DNA from: Nitriliruptoraceae bacterium
GTDB taxonomy: Bacteria > Actinomycetota > Nitriliruptoria > Nitriliruptorales > Nitriliruptoraceae
Reading direction: 5' to 3'
Length of the DNA stretch: 6,961 bases
Assembly (NCBI GenBank): GCA_007123425.1
Contig: SKLC01000350.1
Coordinates: forward strand, 1 to 6,961
Shown here one piece after another: positions 1 to 5,283 of this stretch (the first letter of the stretch is position 1; the number at the start of each line of letters is the position of its first letter). The notes beneath the pieces are model-generated. The model worked only from the letters and a program-made list of their open reading frames with translations. It was not told where the DNA came from and did not search any database. The position numbers and the translations under genes were made by a program.

Positions 1-1224
1 CGCCAGCCGCGCGGTCTCGCGGTCACGGATCTCGCCGACGAGCACGACATCGGGGTCGTGACGCACGAGGTGGCGAAGGCCCCGCTCGAAGGTGAGCCCG
101 ATCCGGGGGTCGACCTGCGTCTGGTGGATGCCCGGCAGGACGTACTCGACCGGGTCCTCGAGGGTGAGCACCTTGCGGGTGTGGTCGAGCACGGCCCGCA
201 GGCCGGCGTAGAGCGTGGTGGTCTTGCCCGAGCCGGTGGGGCCGGTGATCAGCACCAGGCCCTGGGGCTGGCGCAGGCCGTCCAGCAGGCGGTCGCGCAC
301 GCTGGCGGACAGCCCCAGGTCGCCCACCCCGAGCCCCGCGCTGCCCGTCGGCAGCAGGCGCACCAGCAGCGACTCGCCCCACAGCGACGGCATCGTGGCC
401 ACGCGGAGGTCGACGCGCTGCTCCTCGATGCGCGCCTGCACCCGCCCGTCCTGGGGCAGCCGCCGCTCGGTGATGTCGAGGCCCGAGACCAGCTTGATCC
501 GCGAGATCACCCGGGGTGCGAGCTGTGCCGGGATGCGGCCCCGCTCGCGCAGGAGCCCGTCGATGCGCAGCCGCACCCGCAGCCCCGCGGCCTCGGGCTC
601 GATGTGCAGGTCGCTGGCGCGGGAGGCCAGCGCGTCGGCGAGCAGCGTGTCGACCAGCTTGATGACCGGCTCGTCCTCGGCGCCGGTGACGAGGTCGGCG
701 TCGCCCTGCAGCTCGCCGTCGGGCGCGGTGCCCAGCGGCCGGGCCTCGGCCAGCAGCTGCTCGGTGCCCAACAGCTGCTGCGTCGCGTCGACCGCGTACA
801 CCTGCCTCCGGGCCGCGGTCAGCCCCGAGGGGGTGGCCACCACCGGCCGCACGGTGCGGACGCCGGCCACCAGGCGGATGTCGTCGAGCGCCGAGGTGTC
901 CGAGGGGTCGGAGGTGGCGATCACCAGCACATCGTCGTCCACGGACAGCGGCAGCACGTCGTGCCGCTCGGCGAGGTAGCTGGGGATCCGCTCGAGCGCA
1001 TCCGTCGGCGGGGCCATGCCCTGGACCTCCACCCGCTCCAGCCGCAGCTGGCGGGCGACCGCATCGGCGACGTCGGTCTCCGCGACCAGGCCGAGGCGGA
1101 CGACGGTCTCGCCCAGGCGCTCTCGGCGACCGTGCCGGCGCCGGTCCTCGAGCGCGTGGTCGAGCTGCTCCTGCGTGAGCACCCCTGCGGCCAGCAGCAG
1201 CTCACCGATCCGCTTCCTGGCCAC
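1..1224 (-). CDS. pilB: Type IV pilus / type II secretion assembly ATPase (PilB/GspE family), C-terminus beyond window
   Basis: This is a cytoplasmic hexameric ATPase of the GspE/PilB family, which powers extension of type IV pili or type II pseudopili. 408 residues are present and the frame is still open at the window edge; family members are usually about 500-570 aa, so roughly the last third is missing. Residues 1-60 (KRIGELLLAAGVLTQEQL) fit the GspE/MshE N-terminal domain. DLHIEPE at 205-211 opens the second N-terminal domain. The ATPase core has Walker A GPTGSGKT at 328-335, the Asp box LTLEDPVEY at 353-361, a His box ending RHDPD, and the Walker B region VGEIRD at 396-401. The GTG start at 1224 is chosen because GGGAGGA (1231-1237) lies 6 nt upstream and the family N-terminus begins there. 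The intact N-terminal domain and DLHIEPE motif favour PilB/GspE over PilT or TadA. Partner pilus genes would lie to the left. Family call is secure; pilus versus secretion role is inferred. Confidence 0.95.
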   Translation of the reverse strand, partial: MARKRIGELLLAAGVLTQEQLDHALEDRRRHGRRERLGETVVRLGLVAETDVADAVARQLRLERVEVQGMAPPTDALERIPSYLAERHDVLPLSVDDDVLVIATSDPSDTSALDDIRLVAGVRTVRPVVATPSGLTAARRQVYAVDATQQLLGTEQLLAEARPLGTAPDGELQGDADLVTGAEDEPVIKLVDTLLADALASRASDLHIEPEAAGLRVRLRIDGLLRERGRIPAQLAPRVISRIKLVSGLDITERRLPQDGRVQARIEEQRVDLRVATMPSLWGESLLVRLLPTGSAGLGVGDLGLSASVRDRLLDGLRQPQGLVLITGPTGSGKTTTLYAGLRAVLDHTRKVLTLEDPVEYVLPGIHQTQVDPRIGLTFERGLRHLVRHDPDVVLVGEIRDRETARLA

Positions 1225-1238
1225 CCCGGCTCCTCCCG

Positions 1239-2135
1239 ATGTCGGGCCGCAGCCTAGATGCCGCGTCGGCGTCGACGACGCGCGGTGCCCGGATAGCCTC
1301 CGCGCACCGTCATCCCGCGCTGCGGCCCGCCCGCCGCCGCCGCCGTGCTCCCGCTCCCCGGAGATCTGCCGTCTTCCGTCCTCCCCCGCGCGCTCGCCGT
1401 GGGGCCACGGCCGTCGTGCTGGCCGTGGCCGCCCTCGTGCTGTCCGCGTGCCGCATCGAGGTCGTGGCGGAGCTCGACCTCGAGGCGGGCGGCGGTGGCG
1501 CCGCGGTGCTCGAGCTCTTCCTCGACCGGGAGGTGCTGGGCATCATGGACGAGCTCGCGGTCGATGCGGTCGACGAGGTGAAGGCGGCCGCCGCGGTCAC
1601 CGACGGGTGGGACCTCGAGGTGCTCGCCGAGGGAGCGGACGGGCTCCGGCTGCGCCTCGAGCACCAGGGGCCTGATCCCGCGGGTGCGCTGCGCGAGCTG
1701 TCCGCGGGCCTGGCCGACCATGACCCGGGGCTTCTGGTGGACCTCGAGGTGCAGCGCGCACGCCACGAGGGGCGCCCCGACGAGGTGTCCCTGGCCGGCG
1801 ACGCGCTCCTGCGGGCCCCGGCCGCGCCGGGCGTGATCGACCGGGACGGCGGAGAGCTGGGCCCCGATCCTCACACGCTCGAGGCCCTCACCCGCGAGCA
1901 CGTCGACGGCCGGCTGCTCGTCACGATGCCCGGGGCCCTGCAGGAGCACGACGCCTCCGAGGTGGACGACGGGCGCCTGGCGTGGGACCTGCCGGTGGGG
2001 GAGCGGGTGCCGATCGCCGCGGCCTCGGAGCTCACCGCGCTCCCCCTGCCACGCGCGGCCCTGCTCGCGATCGGGCTGGCGCTGCTGGCGACGGTGGCCG
2101 GCATCGTCGTCTGGGCGGTGCGCCGGCGAGCCTGA
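1239..2135 (+). CDS. LppM-like lipoprotein with C-terminal membrane anchor (start uncertain)
   Basis: An exported lipoprotein. Numbered from the ATG at 1239 (298 aa), a hydrophobic stretch at about 57-70 ends in the lipobox LSAC, with the lipidated Cys at 71 (codon 1449-1451). The mature part begins CRIEVVAELDLEAGG, is predicted beta-rich and acidic, and closes with a 22-residue transmembrane segment (about 273-294) followed by RRR. A signal Cys, a C-R-I-x-x-x-x-x-L start and a C-terminal anchor are the layout of the LppM family (mycobacterial LppM, former DUF3153), an envelope protein linked there to lipoglycan and phagosome biology. That assignment is by remembered pattern. The ATG at 1239 is the only ATG, GTG or TTG ahead of the hydrophobic core, but it has no ribosome site, lies 14 bp from the divergent pilus ATPase start, and gives an implausible Arg/Pro-rich n-region of over 50 residues. 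The real start is probably downstream. It ends 11 bp before the convergent gene. Confidence 0.7.
   Translation: MSGRSLDAASASTTRGARIASAHRHPALRPARRRRRAPAPRRSAVFRPPPRARRGATAVVLAVAALVLSACRIEVVAELDLEAGGGGAAVLELFLDREVLGIMDELAVDAVDEVKAAAAVTDGWDLEVLAEGADGLRLRLEHQGPDPAGALRELSAGLADHDPGLLVDLEVQRARHEGRPDEVSLAGDALLRAPAAPGVIDRDGGELGPDPHTLEALTREHVDGRLLVTMPGALQEHDASEVDDGRLAWDLPVGERVPIAAASELTALPLPRAALLAIGLALLATVAGIVVWAVRRRA
1251..1256 (-). promoter_or_regulatory. Candidate -10 box for the pilus ATPase gene
   Basis: Reading the minus strand, TAGGCT fits the actinobacterial TAnnnT -10 pattern. It would start transcription near 1244, giving a leader of about 20 nt that contains the GGGAGGA ribosome site before the GTG at 1224. 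No convincing -35 box is visible at 16-18 nt. Assigned from position and pattern only. Confidence 0.35.
1272..1299 (+). promoter_or_regulatory. Candidate promoter for the LppM-like lipoprotein gene
   Basis: TCGACG at 1272-1277 resembles a TTGAC-type -35 box and TAGCCT at 1294-1299 a TAnnnT -10 box, with a 16-nt spacer. Transcription would start near 1306, downstream of the ATG at 1239. If real, that ATG cannot be the translation start. Pattern match only. Confidence 0.3.
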
Positions 2136-2146
2136 CGGTCTCGGCG

Positions 2147-2920
2147 TCAGCCGCGAGGGGTGAGCTCCACCATCTTGCAGGTCTCGGTCCACCGCGCCAG
2201 CGCGTCCGGGCCGTCATGGAGGTTGAGGCGCTCACCCAGCCCGAGGCCGCCGATGCGCTCGAACTCCTCGGCATCGTCGACGACGCGCACATCGGCGTCC
2301 ATCTCGCCGATCGCGGCGTTGATCTCCTTGGACTTGACGTGCATGCGCACGACGTCGCAGTGCTCGATGTTGGGCAGCTGCTGCTCGCCCTCGCCGGTGA
2401 GCACGAACAGGCGCGGCCCCTGCTGGACGTACCAGGCCGGGCGGGACACCGAGGTGCCGTCCTGCTGCGGGATGGTCAGCCAGACGATCGAGCCCTTCTT
2501 CAGCGCCGCCTCGCTGGCCTCGAGCAGCACACCGGCATGCGCGGCGGAGTCCGGCGCCTCGATGAACACCGGGACCCGCCCGACCAGGGCGCCGTCGAGG
2601 TAGAAGCCGAGGTTGTGCTCCCGGGTGGTGGTGATCTCGACGCGGTCCTCGACGTGGAGGCGGAACAGGTCCTCGAACATCTCGCCGCGCAGCTCGATGT
2701 TGCGCGGCGAGCTCTCCCACAGCACGACCCCTTCCGGGTCGGCGAGGACGACGGCCTCCTCGTAGACGCCCTGCGCGCCCTTGTACACGCGGTGGATGTT
2801 GAACGGCCGGTTCGAGCCGGGCAGCTCGCCCCGGACCACGAGCACCGGGTCGGCGGCACCCGTGGTCTCGTAGGTCTCGACGTCGAAGGCCATCGCCGAC
2901 ATCAGCTTCACCCGGGCCAC
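2147..2920 (-). CDS. Conserved-looking protein of unknown function, possible C-terminal split-barrel (PNPOx-like) domain
   Basis: A soluble 257-aa protein with no signal peptide or membrane segment. I do not recognise the family with certainty. Residues 138-200 read like a flavin-binding split barrel: KKGSIVWLTI at 141-150, then SRPAWYVQQGPRLFVLTGEG at 159-178 and a strand HCDVVRMHVKSK at 187-198. This matches the usual order in pyridoxamine-phosphate-oxidase/F420-type proteins (substrate strand, P-x-W-Y/F-V, L-x-V-L-T-G, then V-R-x-x-V). Residues 12-120 are also beta-rich (VYEEAVVLADPEGVVLWES) but match nothing I can name. The end, ALARWTETCKMVELTP, resembles a closing helix and strand. The GTG at 2920 is preferred over an in-frame GTG six codons upstream because GGAGAGG (2928-2934) sits 7 nt before it. 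The gene is convergent with the lipoprotein gene and divergent from the acyl-CoA dehydrogenase gene. Cofactor binding is inference. Confidence 0.85.
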   Translation of the reverse strand: MARVKLMSAMAFDVETYETTGAADPVLVVRGELPGSNRPFNIHRVYKGAQGVYEEAVVLADPEGVVLWESSPRNIELRGEMFEDLFRLHVEDRVEITTTREHNLGFYLDGALVGRVPVFIEAPDSAAHAGVLLEASEAALKKGSIVWLTIPQQDGTSVSRPAWYVQQGPRLFVLTGEGEQQLPNIEHCDVVRMHVKSKEINAAIGEMDADVRVVDDAEEFERIGGLGLGERLNLHDGPDALARWTETCKMVELTPRG

Positions 2921-2979
2921 GTCAACGCCTCTCCACACGGGCGGGAGCCCTCGGGCCCCGCCGGGTCACGGCGCGGGGG

Positions 2980-2985
2980 AGCATA
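2980..2985 (-). promoter_or_regulatory. Candidate -10 box for the 257-aa protein gene
   Basis: The minus strand reads TATGCT, the best TAnnnT match upstream of this gene and a rare AT-containing patch in very GC-rich surroundings. Transcription would begin near 2973, giving a leader of about 53 nt. No clear -35 box is seen. Confidence 0.35.
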
Positions 2986-2999
2986 GCGGCGGCCCCCGC

Positions 3000-3025
3000 C
3001 GGCCCCCGAACCCCGGGTTGGGCCG
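3000..3025. repeat. Small GC-rich stem-loop
   Basis: CGGCCC (3000-3005) pairs with GGGCCG (3020-3025). Inside it, AACC (3009-3012) pairs with GGTT (3016-3019) around a 3-nt loop, with three unpaired bases on the left. There is no T-tract, and it lies upstream of both flanking genes, so it is not an obvious terminator. Confidence 0.4.
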
Positions 3026-3071
3026 CGGGTGGCGCCCTCTGCCTCGGCGTTCTCCGCACGCCTGCCCCGCG

Positions 3072-3120
3072 GGTTCGTGTGCGGATCGGACGTCGTGAGC
3101 GTCGGATCCGCACACGAACC
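3072..3120. repeat. Long inverted repeat: 16-bp perfect arms, hairpin of about 20 bp
   Basis: GGTTCGTGTGCGGATC at 3072-3087 is exactly reverse-complemented at 3105-3120. After one G-G mismatch the stem continues with GACG (3089-3092) against CGTC (3100-3103), leaving a 7-nt loop, so 20 of 21 positions pair. The arms are less GC-rich than the surrounding sequence. It sits about 150 bp upstream of the acyl-CoA dehydrogenase start, between divergent genes, where a terminator is not expected. It may be an operator for a dimeric regulator, a palindromic dispersed repeat, or a structured element. The pairing is seen directly; function is unknown. Confidence 0.85.
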
Positions 3121-3144
3121 TCCGGGCCTCCCGCAGGAACCCTC

Positions 3145-3185
3145 CGGGAGCGGCCCCGGATCCTCCGGAGTCGGCGCCGCTCCCG
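3145..3185. repeat. Second inverted repeat, 10-bp stem with an inner small hairpin
   Basis: CGGGAGCGGC (3145-3154) is exactly reverse-complemented at 3176-3185. The enclosed sequence contains CCGGA (3156-3160) and TCCGG (3164-3168), which could form an inner stem with a 3-nt loop. It lies 25 bp after the longer hairpin and about 50 bp before the candidate -10 box of the acyl-CoA dehydrogenase gene. Confidence 0.6.
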
Positions 3186-3233
3186 TTCGCGCACACGTCA
3201 CGGCGTCCGGGCCCTCGATCGACAGGCGCGCAG

Positions 3234-3239
3234 TAGGGT
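3234..3239 (+). promoter_or_regulatory. Candidate -10 box for the acyl-CoA dehydrogenase gene
   Basis: TAGGGT fits the TAnnnT pattern, with a start of transcription near 3246 and a leader of about 23 nt that includes GGAAAG (3256-3261). No good -35 box is seen at 16-18 nt; TCGACA at 3219-3224 is too close. This would suit an activator-dependent promoter, but that is speculation. Confidence 0.35.
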
Positions 3240-3268
3240 CAAGCGCATCACGATCGGAAAGATGCGCG

Positions 3269-4402
3269 ATGAGCGAGCTCGACACCCTCCGCAGCACCAT
3301 CCGCGACTTCTGTGACCGGGAGATCCGTCCCACGGCACAGCAGCGGGATCGCGACGAGTCGTACCCGGCGGAGCTCATCCCGGGCCTGGCCGAGCTCGGC
3401 ATCCTCGGCGCGGCGATCCCGGAGGAGTACGGCGGCGCGGGCCTCGACGACCGGGGCTACCGGATCGTGATGGAGGAGCTGGGGGCGGCCGACTCGTCGT
3501 TCCGCTCGATGTGCTCGGTCAACGTCGGTCTCTTCGGCAAGTCGCTGCTGCGGTGGGGCACCGAGGAGCAGAAGCAGCAGTGGCTGCCCGGCGCCTGCCG
3601 GGGCGAGCTCGGCGCCTTCGGGCTGACCGAGCCGGAGGCGGGCTCCAACCCCTCGCAGATGCGCAGCCGCGCGGTGCGCGACGGTGACGACTGGGTGATC
3701 GACGGCAGCAAGATCTTCATCACCAACGGCTCCAAGGGAGCGGTGACGATGATCTTCGCCCGGGCGATCGTCGACGGCGACGACCGTGGCATCACCTGCT
3801 TCCTGGTGCCCCAGGACGCCGACGGCTACTCGGGCAGCCAGATCCACGGCAAGCTCGGGCTGCGTGCCGGCGACACCGCCGAGATCTCGCTCGAGGGCGT
3901 GCGCGTGCCCGGTGACGCGGTGCTCGGCGACGTCGGCGGCGGCATGAAGGTGGCGCTGTCCGCGCTCGACAACGGGCGCTTCTCGCTGGCGGCCGGTGCA
4001 GTGGGGCTGGCTCGCGAGGCGCTGGAGGTCAGCATCCGCTACGCCAACGAGCGCGAGCAGTTCGGCGGGCCGATCTCGGGCAAGCAGCTGGTCCAGGAGC
4101 TGCTCGCCGCCATGCACGTCGACGTGCAGGCCGCAAGCGCGCTGCTCGACCGGCTCGTCGAGGTCCGGGCCACCAACGACCGCCCGACCCTGGAGACCTC
4201 CACCGCCAAGCTGTTCTGCACCGAGGCGTCGGTGCGCTGTGCCGACCGCGCCGTGCAGGTGCACGGCGGCTACGGCTACATCGACGAGTACCCGGTGCAG
4301 CGCCTGCTGCGCGACGCGCGGGTGACCACCCTCTACGAGGGCACCAGCCAGGTGCAGCACCTGATCATCGGCCGCATGATCACCGGCACCAGCGCCTTCT
4401 GA
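3269..4402 (+). CDS. Acyl-CoA dehydrogenase (FAD-dependent)
   Basis: This flavoenzyme introduces a trans-2,3 double bond into an acyl-CoA thioester and passes electrons to electron-transfer flavoprotein, in fatty-acid or branched amino-acid breakdown. The 377-aa length is typical. The N-terminal helical domain has PEEYGGAGL at 51-59. The FAD/substrate loop is GLTEPEAGSN at 118-127, followed by WVIDGSKIFITNG. The helical C-terminal domain has the REQFGGPIS motif, the second family signature QVHGGYGYIDEYPVQRLLRD, and YEGTSQ with the expected catalytic base Glu357. The ATG at 3269 is chosen because GGAAAG lies 7 nt upstream and the protein then starts where family members do; the frame is open upstream but not protein-like. 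Two features lean towards glutaryl-CoA-dehydrogenase-like enzymes: GSNPSQM in the signature loop and the tail IIGRMITGTSAF. YEGTSQ is instead the form of short/medium-chain enzymes. Substrate cannot be fixed from sequence. The convergent neighbour ends 21 bp downstream. Confidence 0.96.
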   Translation: MSELDTLRSTIRDFCDREIRPTAQQRDRDESYPAELIPGLAELGILGAAIPEEYGGAGLDDRGYRIVMEELGAADSSFRSMCSVNVGLFGKSLLRWGTEEQKQQWLPGACRGELGAFGLTEPEAGSNPSQMRSRAVRDGDDWVIDGSKIFITNGSKGAVTMIFARAIVDGDDRGITCFLVPQDADGYSGSQIHGKLGLRAGDTAEISLEGVRVPGDAVLGDVGGGMKVALSALDNGRFSLAAGAVGLAREALEVSIRYANEREQFGGPISGKQLVQELLAAMHVDVQAASALLDRLVEVRATNDRPTLETSTAKLFCTEASVRCADRAVQVHGGYGYIDEYPVQRLLRDARVTTLYEGTSQVQHLIIGRMITGTSAF

Positions 4403-4423
4403 CGCCGGCGGGCGCCAGCACCG

Positions 4424-5098
4424 TCAACGGCAGCGGTCGTCGTCGGTCACGCCCCGGATGCAGTGGTGGCGGGCCTCGGCGCCGCCGGTCTCCCACTCGC
4501 CGTCGTCGGTCCGCGTGAGGGTCACCCGCACGTCACGTCCGATGACGGCGTCGTCGGCCCAGCCCCACGACAGCACGGCCGCATAGGCCAGCGCCTGGTC
4601 TTCGGGGTCCAGCAGCACGCGAGCGGTGGCCTCCCACACGTCCAGTCCGAGCCCGGCTGCCTCGAGCTCGTGCAGGACCGCGGCGGCGGCGTCCCCGGGC
4701 TCGGCGTAGGTGCCCACGGCCGCCGTCGGCAGGTCGAACGACGTCCAGCCCGTCGAGCCGGGATCGAAGCCCTCGGGCAGGTCGCCGAACCCGAGGTGCA
4801 GGCGCAGCTGGTCCGTGAGGCCCTCCGGCGTCCGCAGCGGCTGCGGGGACGCCGGCTCCTCGGGCGCCTGGGCGAGCTGGTCCTCCAGGCGCTCCACCTC
4901 GCGGTCGAGGCGCTCGATCTCCGCGGCGCGCTCCTCGGCGAGCTCCCGCGCATCGTCGCGCTCCTGCTCCACCTCGGCGAGACGGTCCTCCTCGACGTGC
5001 GCGTCGTCCTGCGCGCGCTCGTCGTCGGTGCCGCAGGCGGCCAGGCCGAGCGCGAGCACGAGCGCGCTGGCCACGGTGCGCGAGCGGATCGGGCACAT
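4424..5098 (-). CDS. Coiled-coil lipoprotein, function unknown
   Basis: A 224-aa membrane-anchored lipoprotein. The n-region MCPIRSR is followed by a hydrophobic core and the lipobox LAAC with lipidated Cys22. Residues about 33-78 are a charged Glu/Asp/Arg heptad run (RLAEVEQERDDARELAEERA, then EIERLDREVERLEDQL), a clear coiled coil. After a Pro-rich linker (79-91), residues 92-224 form an extracytoplasmic domain I do not recognise; it ends in RVTLTRTDDGEWETGGAEAR, a strand-turn-strand common at the end of secreted actinobacterial proteins. Cys213 and Cys223 are the only cysteines after the lipobox and could form a disulfide outside the cell. The ATG at 5098 has GGGGAGG (5104-5110) 5 nt upstream and places the signal peptide exactly at the N-terminus. 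The upstream open frame to 5263 has no signal or ribosome site. The gene is divergent from the PHP gene and convergent with the acyl-CoA dehydrogenase gene. Confidence 0.9.
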   Translation of the reverse strand: MCPIRSRTVASALVLALGLAACGTDDERAQDDAHVEEDRLAEVEQERDDARELAEERAAEIERLDREVERLEDQLAQAPEEPASPQPLRTPEGLTDQLRLHLGFGDLPEGFDPGSTGWTSFDLPTAAVGTYAEPGDAAAAVLHELEAAGLGLDVWEATARVLLDPEDQALAYAAVLSWGWADDAVIGRDVRVTLTRTDDGEWETGGAEARHHCIRGVTDDDRCR

Positions 5099-5167
5099 GG
5101 CTGCCTCCCCTGATCTCGGCATCCCCCAGCGGTCCTCCTGGACGCGCCGTGCACCGCTGGTGGCACG

Positions 5168-5173
5168 ACCGTA
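5168..5173 (-). promoter_or_regulatory. Candidate -10 box for the coiled-coil lipoprotein gene
   Basis: The minus strand reads TACGGT, a TAnnnT match about 70 nt upstream of the ATG at 5098. No -35 box stands out. Weak, listed because this 185-bp divergent gap must hold promoters for both neighbours. Confidence 0.25.
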
Positions 5174-5245
5174 GGGGGTGCGGCGCGCACCATGCTCGGC
5201 GGGGATGCTCGGCGGGCGGGCGCGGAGCCGACCGGGGGTCGTGCG

Positions 5246-5251
5246 TAGGAT
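5246..5251 (+). promoter_or_regulatory. Candidate -10 box for the PHP-domain gene
   Basis: GCGTAGGAT contains TAGGAT, a good TAnnnT match. Transcription would start near 5258, a leader of about 26 nt before the proposed CTG start and containing GAAGGA (5270-5275). No strong -35 box is visible. Confidence 0.4.
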
Positions 5252-5283
5252 CGACCCATCCATGACGGCGAAGGATCGGCGGG

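Larger units (their letters stand above)
2921..3268. other. 348-bp divergent intergenic region rich in inverted repeats
   Basis: I see no credible gene here. Open frames across it are Arg/Pro/Gly-rich with no domain or ribosome site, and the upstream extension of the acyl-CoA dehydrogenase frame lies ahead of that family's conserved N-terminus. It separates two genes transcribed away from each other, so it should hold both promoters. It contains at least three stem-loops (3000-3025, 3072-3120, 3145-3185) and the GC-rich direct repeat GGCCCCCG at 2991-2998 and 3001-3008. Confidence 0.7.

Noticed and set aside
58..1257. 399-aa plus-strand open frame opposite the pilus ATPase
   Set aside because: It is the antisense shadow of a gene with a complete set of GspE/PilB motifs, and its translation is low-complexity, Gln/Arg/His/Gly-rich with no domain. 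Long antisense frames are expected at this GC content.
1254..2192. 312-aa minus-strand open frame opposite the LppM-like gene
   Set aside because: No ribosome site or domain, and it would overlap the convergent gene. The plus-strand reading gives a lipobox, C-terminal anchor and sensible composition.
3190..3203. CGCACACGTCACGG similar to CGCACACGTCGCGG at 6121-6134
   Set aside because: A single short near-match, one copy inside a coding region, is likely chance in GC-rich DNA.
3029..3268. 80-residue N-terminal extension of the acyl-CoA dehydrogenase frame
   Set aside because: The extension crosses the inverted repeats, is low-complexity and lies upstream of the family N-terminus; the ATG at 3269 has a proper ribosome site.
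3248..4360. 370-aa minus-strand open frame opposite the acyl-CoA dehydrogenase
   Set aside because: Antisense shadow of a gene whose family signatures and catalytic Glu are all present; no recognisable domain in the reverse reading.
4403..4423. Possible bidirectional terminator between convergent genes
   Set aside because: The gap is GC-rich and contains GCCGGC and GGCGCC, but I could not build a stable stem with a loop, and there is no T-tract on either strand.
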